DNA from: Glomus cerebriforme
Lineage: Eukaryota > Glomeromycota > Glomeromycetes > Glomerales > Glomeraceae
Reading direction: 5' to 3'
DNA length: 27,636 nucleotides
Assembly (NCBI GenBank): GCA_003550305.1
Contig: QKYT01000947.1
Location: forward strand, 1-27,636
In this document: positions 1 to 10,159 of the stretch, piece by piece
Layout of the letters: each line of letters begins with the position of its first letter
Numbering within the stretch: the stretch's first letter is position 1
Program-made: the position numbers and the translations under genes
The notes under the pieces: model-generated
Databases searched by the model: none
What the model was told of the DNA's origin: nothing
What the model saw: only the letters and a program-made list of their open reading frames with translations

Positions 1-215
1 TGATATTGTCCTAATGTCATTACATTTCCACTAGGAAGTCATAATTGTATCTCCATGTTATCATTAAAACAATCGTGGTGATATCATTCTGATATTACTT
101 ATGATATCATTCCAATGTCATTACGTTTGCGTTAAGAGAGTCGTATCTGTATCATTACGTTATTATTTAAAAAATTGTGGTGATGTTATCACGATATCGT
201 TATGATATCGTTATG
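1..215. repeat. 101-bp tandem repeat, about two copies
   Basis: Two diverged copies follow one another. The word AATGTCATTAC occurs near 13 and again near 114, and GTGGTGATATCA / GTGGTGATGTTATCA end the first and second unit. Both are rich in GATATC-like words that read almost the same on either strand. The array runs off the left edge, so its full size is unknown. No reading frame of any length is present. Confidence 0.7.
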
Positions 216-289
216 ATGCCGTTCAATTTTAGATATTTCAGTAAAGTAGTTAACTCATTTGATGTGTAAGTTCATTAGTTTTGAATTTA

Positions 290-1656
290 AATTAATAACA
301 TTCCTCGCGGGACTCCATTTTTTTATTAGTGGACCCGCATGAATTACCCAGGTCTCCTATAATTTAAAATACAAAAAAACTTATATAAGACTTTAATTAA
401 TATAACTGCAGTTAAAGTTTTTTCATTGTTAATTTTCATATATTTGTTTTTTTTATCTCAATCTCAAATTATTTTAGTGGACTCGCGTAACTTACCGTGG
501 GGCTCCTTTAATCAGTGAACCCACGTAACTTATCGCGGGTCTCCGATAGTTTAAAAATACAAAAAAACTTATATAAGATTTTAATTAATATAACTGCAGT
601 TAAAGTTTTGTATAATATTGTTGATTTTCATATATTTGTTTTTTTTTTCTCAATCTCAAACTAGTTTAGTAGACCCGCGTACTTACTGTGGGGCTCTTCT
701 AATCAGTGAACCCGTGATCATTTCTCACGGGACTCCCTTTATTAGTGGACCCGCGTGAATTACTGCGGGTCTCTTATAGTTTAAAATACAAAAAAACTTA
801 TAACTGTGTTGATTTTCATATATTTATTTTTTTTATCTCAATCTCAAACTATTTTAGTAGACCTGCATAACTTACCGTGGGGCTCCTTTAATCAGTGGAC
901 CTGCGTAACTTATCACGGGTCTCCGATAGTTTAAAAATACAAAAAAACTTATACAAGATTTTAATTAATATAACTGCGGTTAAAGTTTTGTATAATATTG
1001 TTGATTTTCATATATTTGTTTTTTTTTCTCAATCTCAAACTAGTTTAGTAGACCCGCGTACTTACCGTAGGGCTCCTCTAATCAGTGGACTCGCGATCAT
1101 TTCTCGCAGGACTCCCTTTATTAGTGGACCCGCGTGAATTACCACAGATCTCTTATAGTTTAAAATACAAAAAAACTTATAACTGTGTTGATTTTCATAT
1201 ATTTGTTTTTTTTATCTCAATCTCAAACTATTTTAGTGGACTCGCATAACTTACCGTGGGGCTCCTTTAATCAGTAGACCTGCGTAACTTATCGCAGGTC
1301 TCCGATAGTTTAAAAATACAAAAAAACTTATATAAGATTTTAATTAATATAACTGCGGTTAAAGTTTTGTATAATATTGTTGATTTTCATATATTTGTTT
1401 TTTTTTCTCAATCTCAAACTAGTTTAGTGGACCCGCGTACTTATCGCAGGGCTCCTCTAATCAGTGAACCCGTGATCATTTCTCACGGGACTCCCTTTAT
1501 TAGTGGACCCGCGTGAATTACCACGGGTCTCTTATAGTTTAAAATACAAAAAAACTTATATAAGACTTTAATTAATATAACTGTGTTGATTTTCATATAT
1601 TTGTTTTTTTTTATCTCAATTTCAAACTATTTTAGTAGACCTGCGTAACTTACCGG
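290..1656. repeat. Satellite of about 380 bp built from GC-rich hairpin cassettes
   Basis: The word GGCTCCTTTA recurs at 501, 881 and 1260, giving a period near 380 bp and about three and a half copies. Each unit alternates an AT-rich filler (TTTAAAATACAAAAAAACTTAT, with the TTGATTTTCATATATTTG block) with short GC-rich cassettes. The basic cassette reads GACCCGCG, an 8-nt loop such as TGAATTAC, then CGCGGGTC, so it can fold into a hairpin. A variant uses CCCGTGA and TCACGGG arms. The array stops abruptly near 1656 in unique AT-rich DNA. An 80-codon reading frame at 895-1137 lies inside the repeat and is not counted as a gene. Confidence 0.9.
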
Positions 1657-2375
1657 TCCATATATTATCTTTAATAAAATATCACGAATTGTCTTAAGTA
1701 TTTCTGATCGGATTAGTAAAATTTATTTCGTATAATTTGATCTCATTAAAAAAATCAATGATTCGGTTCACAGATTTATTTTAAGGTGAAATAATGTTAT
1801 AAACTTTTATCTGTTCTATAGGATAAACCAAATCAAACATTTTTATTACATTTGTAATTATTGATATCAGATAATAATTACTGTATATATAGAAAAACAT
1901 TCAGTAAATGTAGTGTATCATTCTGTGTTGCATCTGTTATTTTCGTTTTATATACCATTATATAGAAATGTTAACAAATAATATATTACAGTATAATAAT
2001 TAAATTAAATTTATGATTGTATAATAAAAAGCTTATAGATTTTTTTTGTTTCTTTTCCTTCTCTTTTAAAGCATTCTCAATAACTTTTGTTTTGAACTTT
2101 TCTTCTAATTATTTACTATAGATATCTTTCTTAAACTTCTTCAATTATATAACTCTTTCGTTTTAGATTCATGGTTTATCTTATTGGAGACTTCATTATT
2201 TTTTTTTTTTTGACAATATTTTTCAATATTAACATTTTAAAAGAATACGGTAAAAAAGTTGATAAAGTTTAAATAAATTTTATTTATTTATCTGATATGG
2301 ATATAAATAAATCAATCAATAAAAATAAAATATATCCTGTTTAAATAAAAAAAATACAATATATATTTAAATATT
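1657..2375. other. AT-rich intergenic stretch downstream of the GRF gene
   Basis: This stretch contains homopolymer runs and no frame of useful length. The minus strand around 2050-2170 has short Lys/Glu-rich fragments interrupted by stops, which could be a worn coiled-coil relic but cannot be supported as a gene. Confidence 0.6.
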
Positions 2376-3442
2376 TTAATGTCTTCTTTTTAATTCTTGA
2401 TTTTCTTTTTTTAATTCATCATTTTCAAATTTCAACAACCGTTTTTCAGCTTTCAATACATCATGTTCACGTTTGCACAAGTCGTTTTCTCTATTTGCAA
2501 TATCAAGTTCTCTCATTAATTTCTCAACTTCCTTTCTTGCTTCTTCTAAATCTTGTTTAGCTATTTGAGTAGCATTATACCATTGTTGATAATTCTTATC
2601 TTAAATGATTAAAGAAAAATAAAATTAAACATTAATTATTTAAAGAAAAAATTTTGAGAATTTTTTACCTTACCTTGTTGTACAAGATGATTTTGCACTA
2701 TATCCAATAATTGTGGAGTAGAATATTTGGGTACATTTTCCCAATTACTAAATATAGCAGGTCTACGATTGTATATGTCCCCAGTTATTGAATGTGTGTC
2801 ATCGGTGCCAGCAGCAGTAATTGTTCTATTAACTGTGTTTGAAGGAGCTTGCAAAGAGACTCGTTGATGTGGAGTTATTGTAGTTGTTGCTACTCTCGTA
2901 TGAGCAATGGATCTAGGCATGACCACTTCATTCCTTGTAAGTTGGTCAGATAATGGTGATAGATTAACTTCACCATTATTAACGTCATCGTTATAGTCAT
3001 TATTGTTGTCATCATCATGATTGTTAGTATTGGTATTAGAAAGAAAAGATGATGTTCCCATAGACTCTATTAATACATGAAGCATTTCTGGCGTATTTAA
3101 TGCTGTAGATGATGCATTTTGTGTTGGTGAAGAATCCCATCTAAAGAAATTACATCTTCTTAAATGATTCGGACCACCAAATCTTCTACATGACCAAAAA
3201 AATCTTCCTTTATTTGGTGTATTTGCTTTAGCTTCTCGGAGAATTGGTTCAAGGCCACAATTACAATTTCTTACATATTTTCTTTGCTCTGATTGTTGTA
3301 TTGTTGTATCATCTGTAGTTGATTGCGAAGTGGAATTTATTTGAAGAGCTGAACTGTTTCTTGGTGTTGAAAATTCAGTTGAGACATTTTGTGAATGAAA
3401 ATTTTCATTTGGAATTTGGCAATCCGATGTTGTAGCTTCCAT
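2376..3442 (-). CDS. GRF-type zinc finger protein with C-terminal coiled coil (two exons)
   Basis: Exon 1 is 3442-2674, the intron 2673-2600 (74 nt, GTAAGG...TTTAAG) and exon 2 2599-2376. The junction keeps frame (G|AT gives Asp) and yields 330 residues. Residues 60-102 form a GRF finger: Cys60-x-Cys62 (CNCG), the GRFFW motif at 79-83, Cys85 and Cys97. Residues 137-160 are Asn/Asp rich and the rest of the centre is Ser/Thr rich, probably disordered. The last 70 residues are a Lys/Glu/Leu coiled coil ending in ELKRRH. GRF fingers bind single-stranded nucleic acid in proteins such as TOP3A, NEIL3 and APE2; here no catalytic domain accompanies it, so the role is unknown. The coiled coil suggests a dimer. 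A single-exon reading would stop at residue 268 and lose the coiled coil. No TATA box is clear upstream. It could be a domesticated or transposon-linked gene. Confidence 0.82.
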
Positions 3443-4740
3443 GATGGAATAACACAGTCAAATTCTATCTGGACAAAAATTTTTTTTTTAAAAAAAAAAT
3501 ATTGTCAAAGAGAAGGACGGTCAGGGAATATAAATATAACGCCATTCAATGATCAATTTAATAATGTGGCAATGTCAATCATACTATAAAACTACTATAA
3601 ATTGTCAACAAAGAGCCATTTTTAGATATTGTAAACTAAGACTATCTATAAATGGAATATTAATCAAATCGGTAAAGCAAACAAAATAGCGATTATCGGT
3701 CTCGAATTAGTTTAAATCGGAAACATTTCATTAGTAATTAACATAAACAAATCTTGTTTTATTTAAAGCACCAATAATAATTCAACAAATATTTACCTGA
3801 CTGCGGGACTAAAATAAATAAAATGAACTATGTTTTACGCCAACTGAATCATCCTTACATAGAAGCAATAATCGTCAAACACTAACTGTTTTATGACAAT
3901 TCAGTGGCACGTCTATTGTGCGTCAGTTTTCAGAATTTGGCGATTTTTAGAAGCTATTTATTTAAGAATATTCGCAGTACAATCATAAGTGGTTAAATGA
4001 AATTGCACCAGCTCAACACTTGGGGCATGATTATAAAAAAGAGATTGATTTTTAATTTTTCATATGAATTACAAATACTTTAATGGAAAACAAATATGTA
4101 CAATATAACGTTACAATTTTTTTTTTTTAAAAAAAAAAATATTTTAATAAGACCAAATTGAGTTTATTGCGTCATGGTTAACTCGCGCAGTATGATATTA
4201 CCTATTTCGAAAATTGTCATGTTTCACGAATTTGATAATATATTCGGTGTTTAAACGTTAAATTTTATAGTCAAAAAATATTGTTACAACTGGTCGGTCT
4301 AACAAAAACGCTTTGTAGACAATATATAATAGCGATTTGCAAGTTTTCCTGAAAATTAATTAATTGTATATTCGGCATTACGACTGTGTAAATGCCGTAA
4401 TGCCAAATTGTCAACTTCTTGTCAATTTTGGCAAAAATGACTTTAATACGGTCGCATCGCTTTTTTAAATAGCTCTGCAACTATTGGATACGTTGTATAA
4501 TTTTTTGACCTTTTGATTCATGCATTAATTAAAATAAGATATTTGGGTCAGTAGTGAAAAATCTATTCGTCCGTTATCTGTCACATGATCGCGTAACTGC
4601 CAAAAGAAAACTATCCAGCATCACCAACAAGAGGATCCTTAACCTGTACCCCGGGTGTAGACTCTTATCCTAGACCTTACCCTTTTCTTAAATATAATGC
4701 CGATAGTGTGACACAGTTGATCATCATTAGAAATTTTTTG
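3443..4740. other. Intergenic region with T-run/A-run palindromes
   Basis: No credible gene is seen. Two strings of about ten T followed by about ten A, at 3480-3500 and 4119-4139, are self-complementary. The 4560-4680 stretch is unusually rich in G+C for the window (contains CCCGGG) but lacks an open frame and does not fold into a tRNA cloverleaf by eye. The 69-residue minus frame at 4271-4480 has no recognisable domain and is not called. Confidence 0.5.
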
Positions 4741-5584
4741 ATAACGCGAAGCGAAAGCGCGATAGCAAGAAAAAAGAGTAAAAAAATAAAATATTTAACA
4801 CGTATTTTAAATCAAAAATTTTTAAATTTTCATTTATTTTGTATTTTGATGGTTTATAAATTATAATATATTTGATATCAACGTCAAATTTTGTAAAATT
4901 AAAATTAAAAATAAAAATTATTAAATGTTAACAAAATATTTTTTTTTAAAAAAAAGAAAGAAAAGAAAAACAAAGTTAAAGAATAAAATTAAAAAAAAAA
5001 CTTTCAAAATTTACCAAAAAAAAAAGTTTTCAAACCTCTAAGCTGAAATGTTAAAAGAAAAAGTTATAAACAAAAGAAATAAAAAAAGCAAAAAGAGCAG
5101 TATAACTTACTAAGAAGCACAAAGTGTTATAAAAAAAACAATAAAAATTAAAGAACAAAAAACTTTACCTTAATGCCCATAATAAAAGAAAAAGAAAGAG
5201 CAATAGGAAAAGGAAGCTGTAGAAAAGAGAGAACGTTTTTGCAAAATTATAGTACAACAGGGCCAAAATCACTTTTACGTGATCCATAATGTGTGGCGCT
5301 TAAACTTTGATTGGCTCAATTTAAGATTGTGTAACATTTAGAAAAAAACCATTTTTTTCAAAAAAATAATGTTATATATAAAACAAATTAATATTATTTT
5401 TATAGTTAATACTAAGATTTAATACTAAAATAATAAAATTTACATTTAAAAATATTTTTTATACTATACTTTTTACTTTTGTACTTTATTAAGTTTAATT
5501 AAAATAATAAACAAATACTAATTTTAAAAAAACTTAAGTATTATATGAAAAATGCTAATAACTATGCAAATATTCAGGTAGCTT
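4741..5584. other. Polypurine-rich AT region
   Basis: It opens with a short GC motif (GCGAAGCGAAAGCGCG near 4746) and continues as A- and AAAG-rich sequence to about 5230. Near 5260-5330 there is a patch reading AGGGCCAAAATCACTTTTACG that may be the end of an unidentified mobile element. No partner end was found, so it is not called as one. No genes are visible. Confidence 0.4.
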
Positions 5585-5950
5585 AATAAAAATTAATATG
5601 TATTTTTACATCTATCAAACAATTTTGCTTAGTTTTTCAAGACCTATTTTTTAACTAAAGTATTAAAATTATAGTGTAAAGTGAAAAAAAACAAATATGC
5701 AATATAATATGGTAATTTTATACAAAAATATCAATACCTCTATGAATATTTAGAATATCTTAATAAAAAATTATTTTTGAATAGTTCTATATTTGCTAGA
5801 TAATTTTGCTTAATTTCTTAAAAGTTATTTCATTTAACCAAAGTATTAAATTATGCTATAAAGTAAAAAAAAAATAAAGATATTAGTATAATAATTTTGT
5901 AAAAATTATATTTTAGTAATTTTATATCTGCTAAAAACTTTTTGTTTAAT
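5585..5950. repeat. Diverged direct duplication, period about 176 bp
   Basis: Two aligned blocks start near 5585 and 5761 with AATAAAAA. They share, in order, AATTTTGCTTA, AACTAAAGTATTAAA / AACCAAAGTATTAAA, TATAAAGT(A/G)AAAAAA, and GTAATTTTATACAAA / ATAATTTTGTAAA. A shorter third fragment may begin near 5930. There is no frame in either block. The divergence suggests an old duplication. Confidence 0.6.
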
Positions 5951-5959
5951 TATTTATTA

Positions 5960-7784
5960 ATATAAATAAAATAAAAAGTAAATATAAAAAAAAAAAAGAA
6001 AAAAATACATCTATTATAATATTGTGATATTAGACTTTTGCTACTAAGTCTACTTTTAACTAAGTTAAAAAGTAATAGTAATTAGAAATATTTATAAGTA
6101 GTTAAAGGTATAAATACTGTATTCTTACTATTTTTGACTATATCCTATTTTTTTTATTTTATTTTTTTATTTTTCTATCTTAATTTTTTTTTTCTATTTT
6201 TCTAAATATATTCTTCAAATCACATAATTATCATTTTTATATGGAATTATATATTTTATATATATTCAGATTATATAATATTCACATGATTTATTGACTT
6301 AATTTAAATTATTTACTATTTAATATATTAATCTAAAATTAAACTATATTTATTATACTAATTATTTATAATTTTTCTACATAATATTTTCTAATACTAT
6401 AATATATATCACATAAAAGTGATTTTTTATTGGTATTACTAAAAAAATCTAAAAGAATATAAAATTACATGATAAAAAATTATTTATCACTTTATATTAT
6501 TTTTATTTTTTATTTATCTTTATTTATCTAACTTATAATTATATAAAAATAATCTATAAAATATTACTAATCTAAATTTTATTTACTAATTCGGTAATTC
6601 CTTAAAAATAAAAAAACTATTTAATAAGATGACTAAAATTACTTACCAAAATTAATAAATTTTAACATGTTGAAATATTAAAATTATTTTTGATAGTTTG
6701 ATATGATAAAAAGAAAATGTTAAAATATTGAAATAGTTTCAACATATTAAAATGTTGAATTTTTAAAGTTTTGAACTAACTTCTATTAGTTTTAAAGTTT
6801 GAATTAGTTTAGAATTAGTTTAGAAGTTCAAAACTAGTTTAAACTAATGAGTTTAGAATTATTCTAAATCGAAACTATTCTATACTATTAGTTTAGAAAT
6901 TTATTTCAAATTTTGAAACTTTTTAAACTAAAAAATAAAAGTTAATTTTTAAAAATAGTTTTGATATTATAGTTTCAACATATCAAGTGACACATAAAAT
7001 TTCAAACTGTAAAATTTCAACAAATTATAAAATTAAATAATATAATAAAATTATAGTAAAATTTATAAATGTTTATTTGAATTTTAATAAATAGTTATCA
7101 AAATTTTAAAAATTATACAATTTGCAACTTATATATTTATTAAATTTTGTATCATTTGTAATTAATTATAAATATTTAATATTTTATAAAAAAAGAATGA
7201 GAAGAAATATTTTATTTAATAATTTCTTTTTCTATGAGTTGAAACATTTGTTTTTTAAGTATTACAATCTATCTATTCTCTATCCATATCCGTGATCAAA
7301 TATTTGGCATTTTTGGATATCTGAATAGAATTTTTATAGATAAATCAAATGAAAAGAATTAAGGATATTTATGACAGATTATTCAGATCATTTGTAATTA
7401 TTAACAAATTATTCATATTACTAATAGATATCTGGATATCTGTATTACTTACTAACTTTTTTTTCTAAAAAAAAATTTTTTTTATAACACTATCTTTACT
7501 TTTTACAAAATTGACATTTTCTTGAAGCTCTGCTAAAATTGCCATTTCTGAAAGAAGTGGAGGTTATTACTATAGAAATAATCCTTTTTTATATTTCTTA
7601 ATAAATTGGTAAATTTTAATATTTGGGTATTTTTACTTTTTTGTTTCTTTTTTTCTTTAACAATAAGTGATTACTATTTAATTATTATTAGTAAGTATAG
7701 GATTTAACTTTTCTTTAATAATAATTAATTAATCAATTCTGAAGTAGTTTTAATAGTCTTATTCTTTATTCAATTACGTTTCCA
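5960..7784. other. Very AT-rich gene-free region
   Basis: Nothing codes here. From about 6720 to 7030 the sequence is built from shuffled AGTTT/AAACT words (AGTTTAGAA, GTTTAGAATTAG), giving many short imperfect palindromes. Around 7290-7450 GATATC/GGATATC words are frequent. Neither stretch has a regular period. Confidence 0.5.
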
Positions 7785-9165
7785 ATCCTGAATTCTCAGA
7801 GCTGAATCTACAAAAAAAGAAAAACAGTTGGTTAGAATGTTTCTTAAAAAAAAAATAAAGTTTTGTAATGAAATAAATATTATGAAACTTATGTTTCCAT
7901 TTCTCAAGTTCAGGAGTAAATTTACAAAAAAAAGAAAAATGTTCGGTTAGAACGTTTCATAAAAAAAATAAAAAAAAATAAAGTTTCATTATAAAACTTA
8001 CATTTTGAAAAGAAAGTTTTGAAGTTATAATTTCAAAACTTATCAGATTTCCAAGCCAAAATCAAAAAAAATCCAATTCTACAAAAAAATGAAAAAAAGA
8101 AATATTAGTACTGTTTCTACTAATGATTCTTTAAGTAAATGTATCAGATGGGAATTTCATGAAGAAACTTCCATAACCCAAAATGAAATCCAAGAACCTA
8201 NAAAAAGAAAAAAAAAGAAACGTTAAAAACAGTTTTATTTAAAAAAAATAAAAAAAAATGGTAAGTTTCATTACGAAACTTACCATTTTCTAATTCCAAG
8301 TGCTCGAACTGAAGGAGAGTCTACAAAAAAAGAAAAAGAACCATTAGAAAACGTTTCTAAAAAAAAAAGAAAAAAATGGTAAGTTTTGTAAAGAAACTTA
8401 CCGTTCTCTAATTTCATATACTAATCTGAAAGCTAAGAGAACCTACAAAAGAAAAGAGAAAGAAAACGTTAAAAATATTTCTAATAAAAGAAAACCAAAA
8501 AAATATGGTAAATTTCTCAAAAAAACTTGAGAAACTTATCCTTTCTGATTCCAGTATCGAACTGAGAGTACAAAGAATTTACAAAAAAAGAAAAGAAGAA
8601 ACGTTAGAAATGTTTCTTTAAAAAAAATAAAAAAATATAGTAAGTTTTTCAAAGAAATTTGAGAAACTTACCGTTTCTGATTCCAGCATCAAACTGAAAA
8701 CCTACAAGAAAAGAAAAGAAGAAACGTTAGAAATATTTCTTTAAAAAAAATGAAAAAATAATAAGTTTTGTGAAGAAACTTACTATTTTCTCTTGCTAGT
8801 TTGAACTAAAGAGCTTGAAGAACCTACAAGAAAAAAAAAGAAACGTTAATAAGTATTTTTAAAAAAAANAAAAAAAAACAGTAAGTTTCACAAAAGAAAT
8901 TTATCATTTCCCTTTCCATTTTGAACTGAAGAGTTCAGAGAATTTACAAGAAAAAAAAAGAAACATTAATAAGTATTTTTAAAAAAAAACAAAAAAAAGG
9001 TAAGTTTCTTCACAAAACTTATCATTTTTCCTTTCTATTCCAGATTGAAGAACTCAGAAAACCTACAAGAAAAAAAAAAGAAATGTCAATAAGCATTTTT
9101 TATAAAAAAACAAAAAAAATGATAAGTTTTGTGAAGAAACTTACTGTTTCTTAATTTTCAGAACT
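7785..9165. repeat. Array of about 11 units of about 120 bp, each with two inverted repeats
   Basis: A CTACAA/TTACAA anchor followed by AAAAGAAA recurs near 7807, 7918, 8080, 8196, 8319, 8440, 8578, 8699, 8821, 8941 and 9060. In each unit a first small inverted repeat (AGAAACGTT, spacer, AATGTTTCT) precedes an A-rich spacer and a second, stronger one. The best example, at 8257-8287, has 13-nt arms (AATGGTAAGTTTC and its complement) around a 5-nt loop. Later units keep the pairing although the bases differ. There is no open frame. GGTAAGT and TTCCAG in many units look like splice signals but flank no coding sequence. Two N positions (8202, 8870) lie in the array and fit assembly ambiguity. Confidence 0.88.
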
Positions 9166-9305
9166 AAATTCAAACGGTGATTAAAAGTTGCTAATTTAAG
9201 GTTTAAAAAATAAACTGCAGCTCGTATCATGTGATATATATGATACAAAAAAAGTATATAATAAGCCTTTTTTCATTTTTTTTTTCTTTTTTAATTTCAA
9301 TTTTT

Positions 9306-9421
9306 TTTTTAATTAATCTTGTAAAAAGCCCCTCCTCTATGGATGGGTAGAGATCATTAGTACCTATAGGGGGAAGAGCCATTGCTGCTTCTTCCCATTC
9401 ATAATGACAAAAAGAGGACAT
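9306..9421 (-). CDS. Short coding-like island, possible first exon or relic
   Basis: A frame starting at the ATG ending at 9421 reads about 38 residues of balanced composition (MSSFCHYEWEEAAMALPP..., later TNDLYPSIEEGL) before dissolving into Lys/Glu/Ile low complexity. The local GC content is far above the flanks. It could be a first exon whose partner lies elsewhere, or a remnant of a gene. The family is not recognised. The downstream part (9227-9305) is poly-T and probably not coding. Confidence 0.3.
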
Positions 9422-9774
9422 ATCAGTAGTAAGATATTACGAAAAATGAAAATTAAAATTTTCTGGATGGTTTTGGCCCGCTTTATTTTTGAATTTGGCT
9501 AGAATTATGTTTAATGTTGGCTAATATAATAATTCAGATTCCAATTTTAAAGATTTTTAATAATTTTAATAAAATTTTAATTATAATTTATAAAAAAATT
9601 ATTTTTTAATATATTTATTAGATAAGTAAATTTAAAATAAATAAAATTATAATTATATAATAATTATTTATTATAACTATTTATTATATTGAAAAAATAT
9701 TAAGTAACGTTAATATATGTATATTGTGCAATAGTGTATAATGTGTTTAACAACTGTTGGTATAGAAAAACATG
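9422..9774. other. AT-rich spacer
   Basis: No gene, repeat or regulatory signal can be supported here. A small GC patch (TTTTGGCCCGC near 9470) stands out but has no partner. Confidence 0.4.
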
Positions 9775-9897
9775 TCAATTATTATTGTGATAATATTCAA
9801 TAAATAAGTGCATCATCAATTATCATTGTGATAATATTTAATAAATAACTGCATTGTCAATTATCATTATGATAATATTCAATAAATAACTGTATCG
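9775..9897. repeat. Three tandem 41-bp units with palindromic core
   Basis: Units lie at 9775-9815, 9816-9856 and 9857-9897, each exactly 41 bp and beginning TCAATTAT. Each holds a near-perfect palindrome ATTATCATTRTGATAAT. A fourth, degraded unit may begin at 9898. The following 9925-10010 stretch is also rich in ATATCAT/ATGATAT words. Confidence 0.85.
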
Positions 9898-10159
9898 TTA
9901 ACTAATCTTGTGATTAATTTTGATTCAGATAAATATCATTATAATATCACAGATATTTATTGATATTTTTATCATGATAAATAATGATAAAGAGATATAT
10001 ATCATTATATATTCCCTAAAAAAATTTCCTGATGTAATCTGAATTTTGTAAAAGTATATAATTTATTGGTTATTTATTGGATTATTTATAGGCTTAGTGC
10101 AAAATTTAAATTTCTATCCTTTATTTATTAGAATCTTGTGAAAAAAATTGCAAAAAATC

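Noticed and set aside
895..1137. 80-codon frame on the plus strand
   Set aside because: It lies wholly inside the 380-bp satellite, and its product changes with repeat phase. Its DPRTYRRAPLISG-like text is just the translated hairpin cassette.
4271..4480. 69-codon minus-strand frame
   Set aside because: No domain, no gene-like context, and stops in all frames nearby. Length is within chance for scattered frames.
4600..4690. Possible tRNA or structured RNA in a GC-richer patch with CCCGGG
   Set aside because: No cloverleaf, no T-loop GTTCRA box with matching stem, and no pol III terminator in the right place.
5258..6440. Element bounded by CCAAAATCACTTTTA and TAAAAGTGATTTTTTA
   Set aside because: Only about 14 bp match, there is no target duplication, and AT-rich sequence makes such matches likely by chance.
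7785..9165. CRISPR-like array
   Set aside because: The repeats are about 120 bp, diverged and contain no short identical repeats with unique spacers. The sequence is eukaryotic in character.
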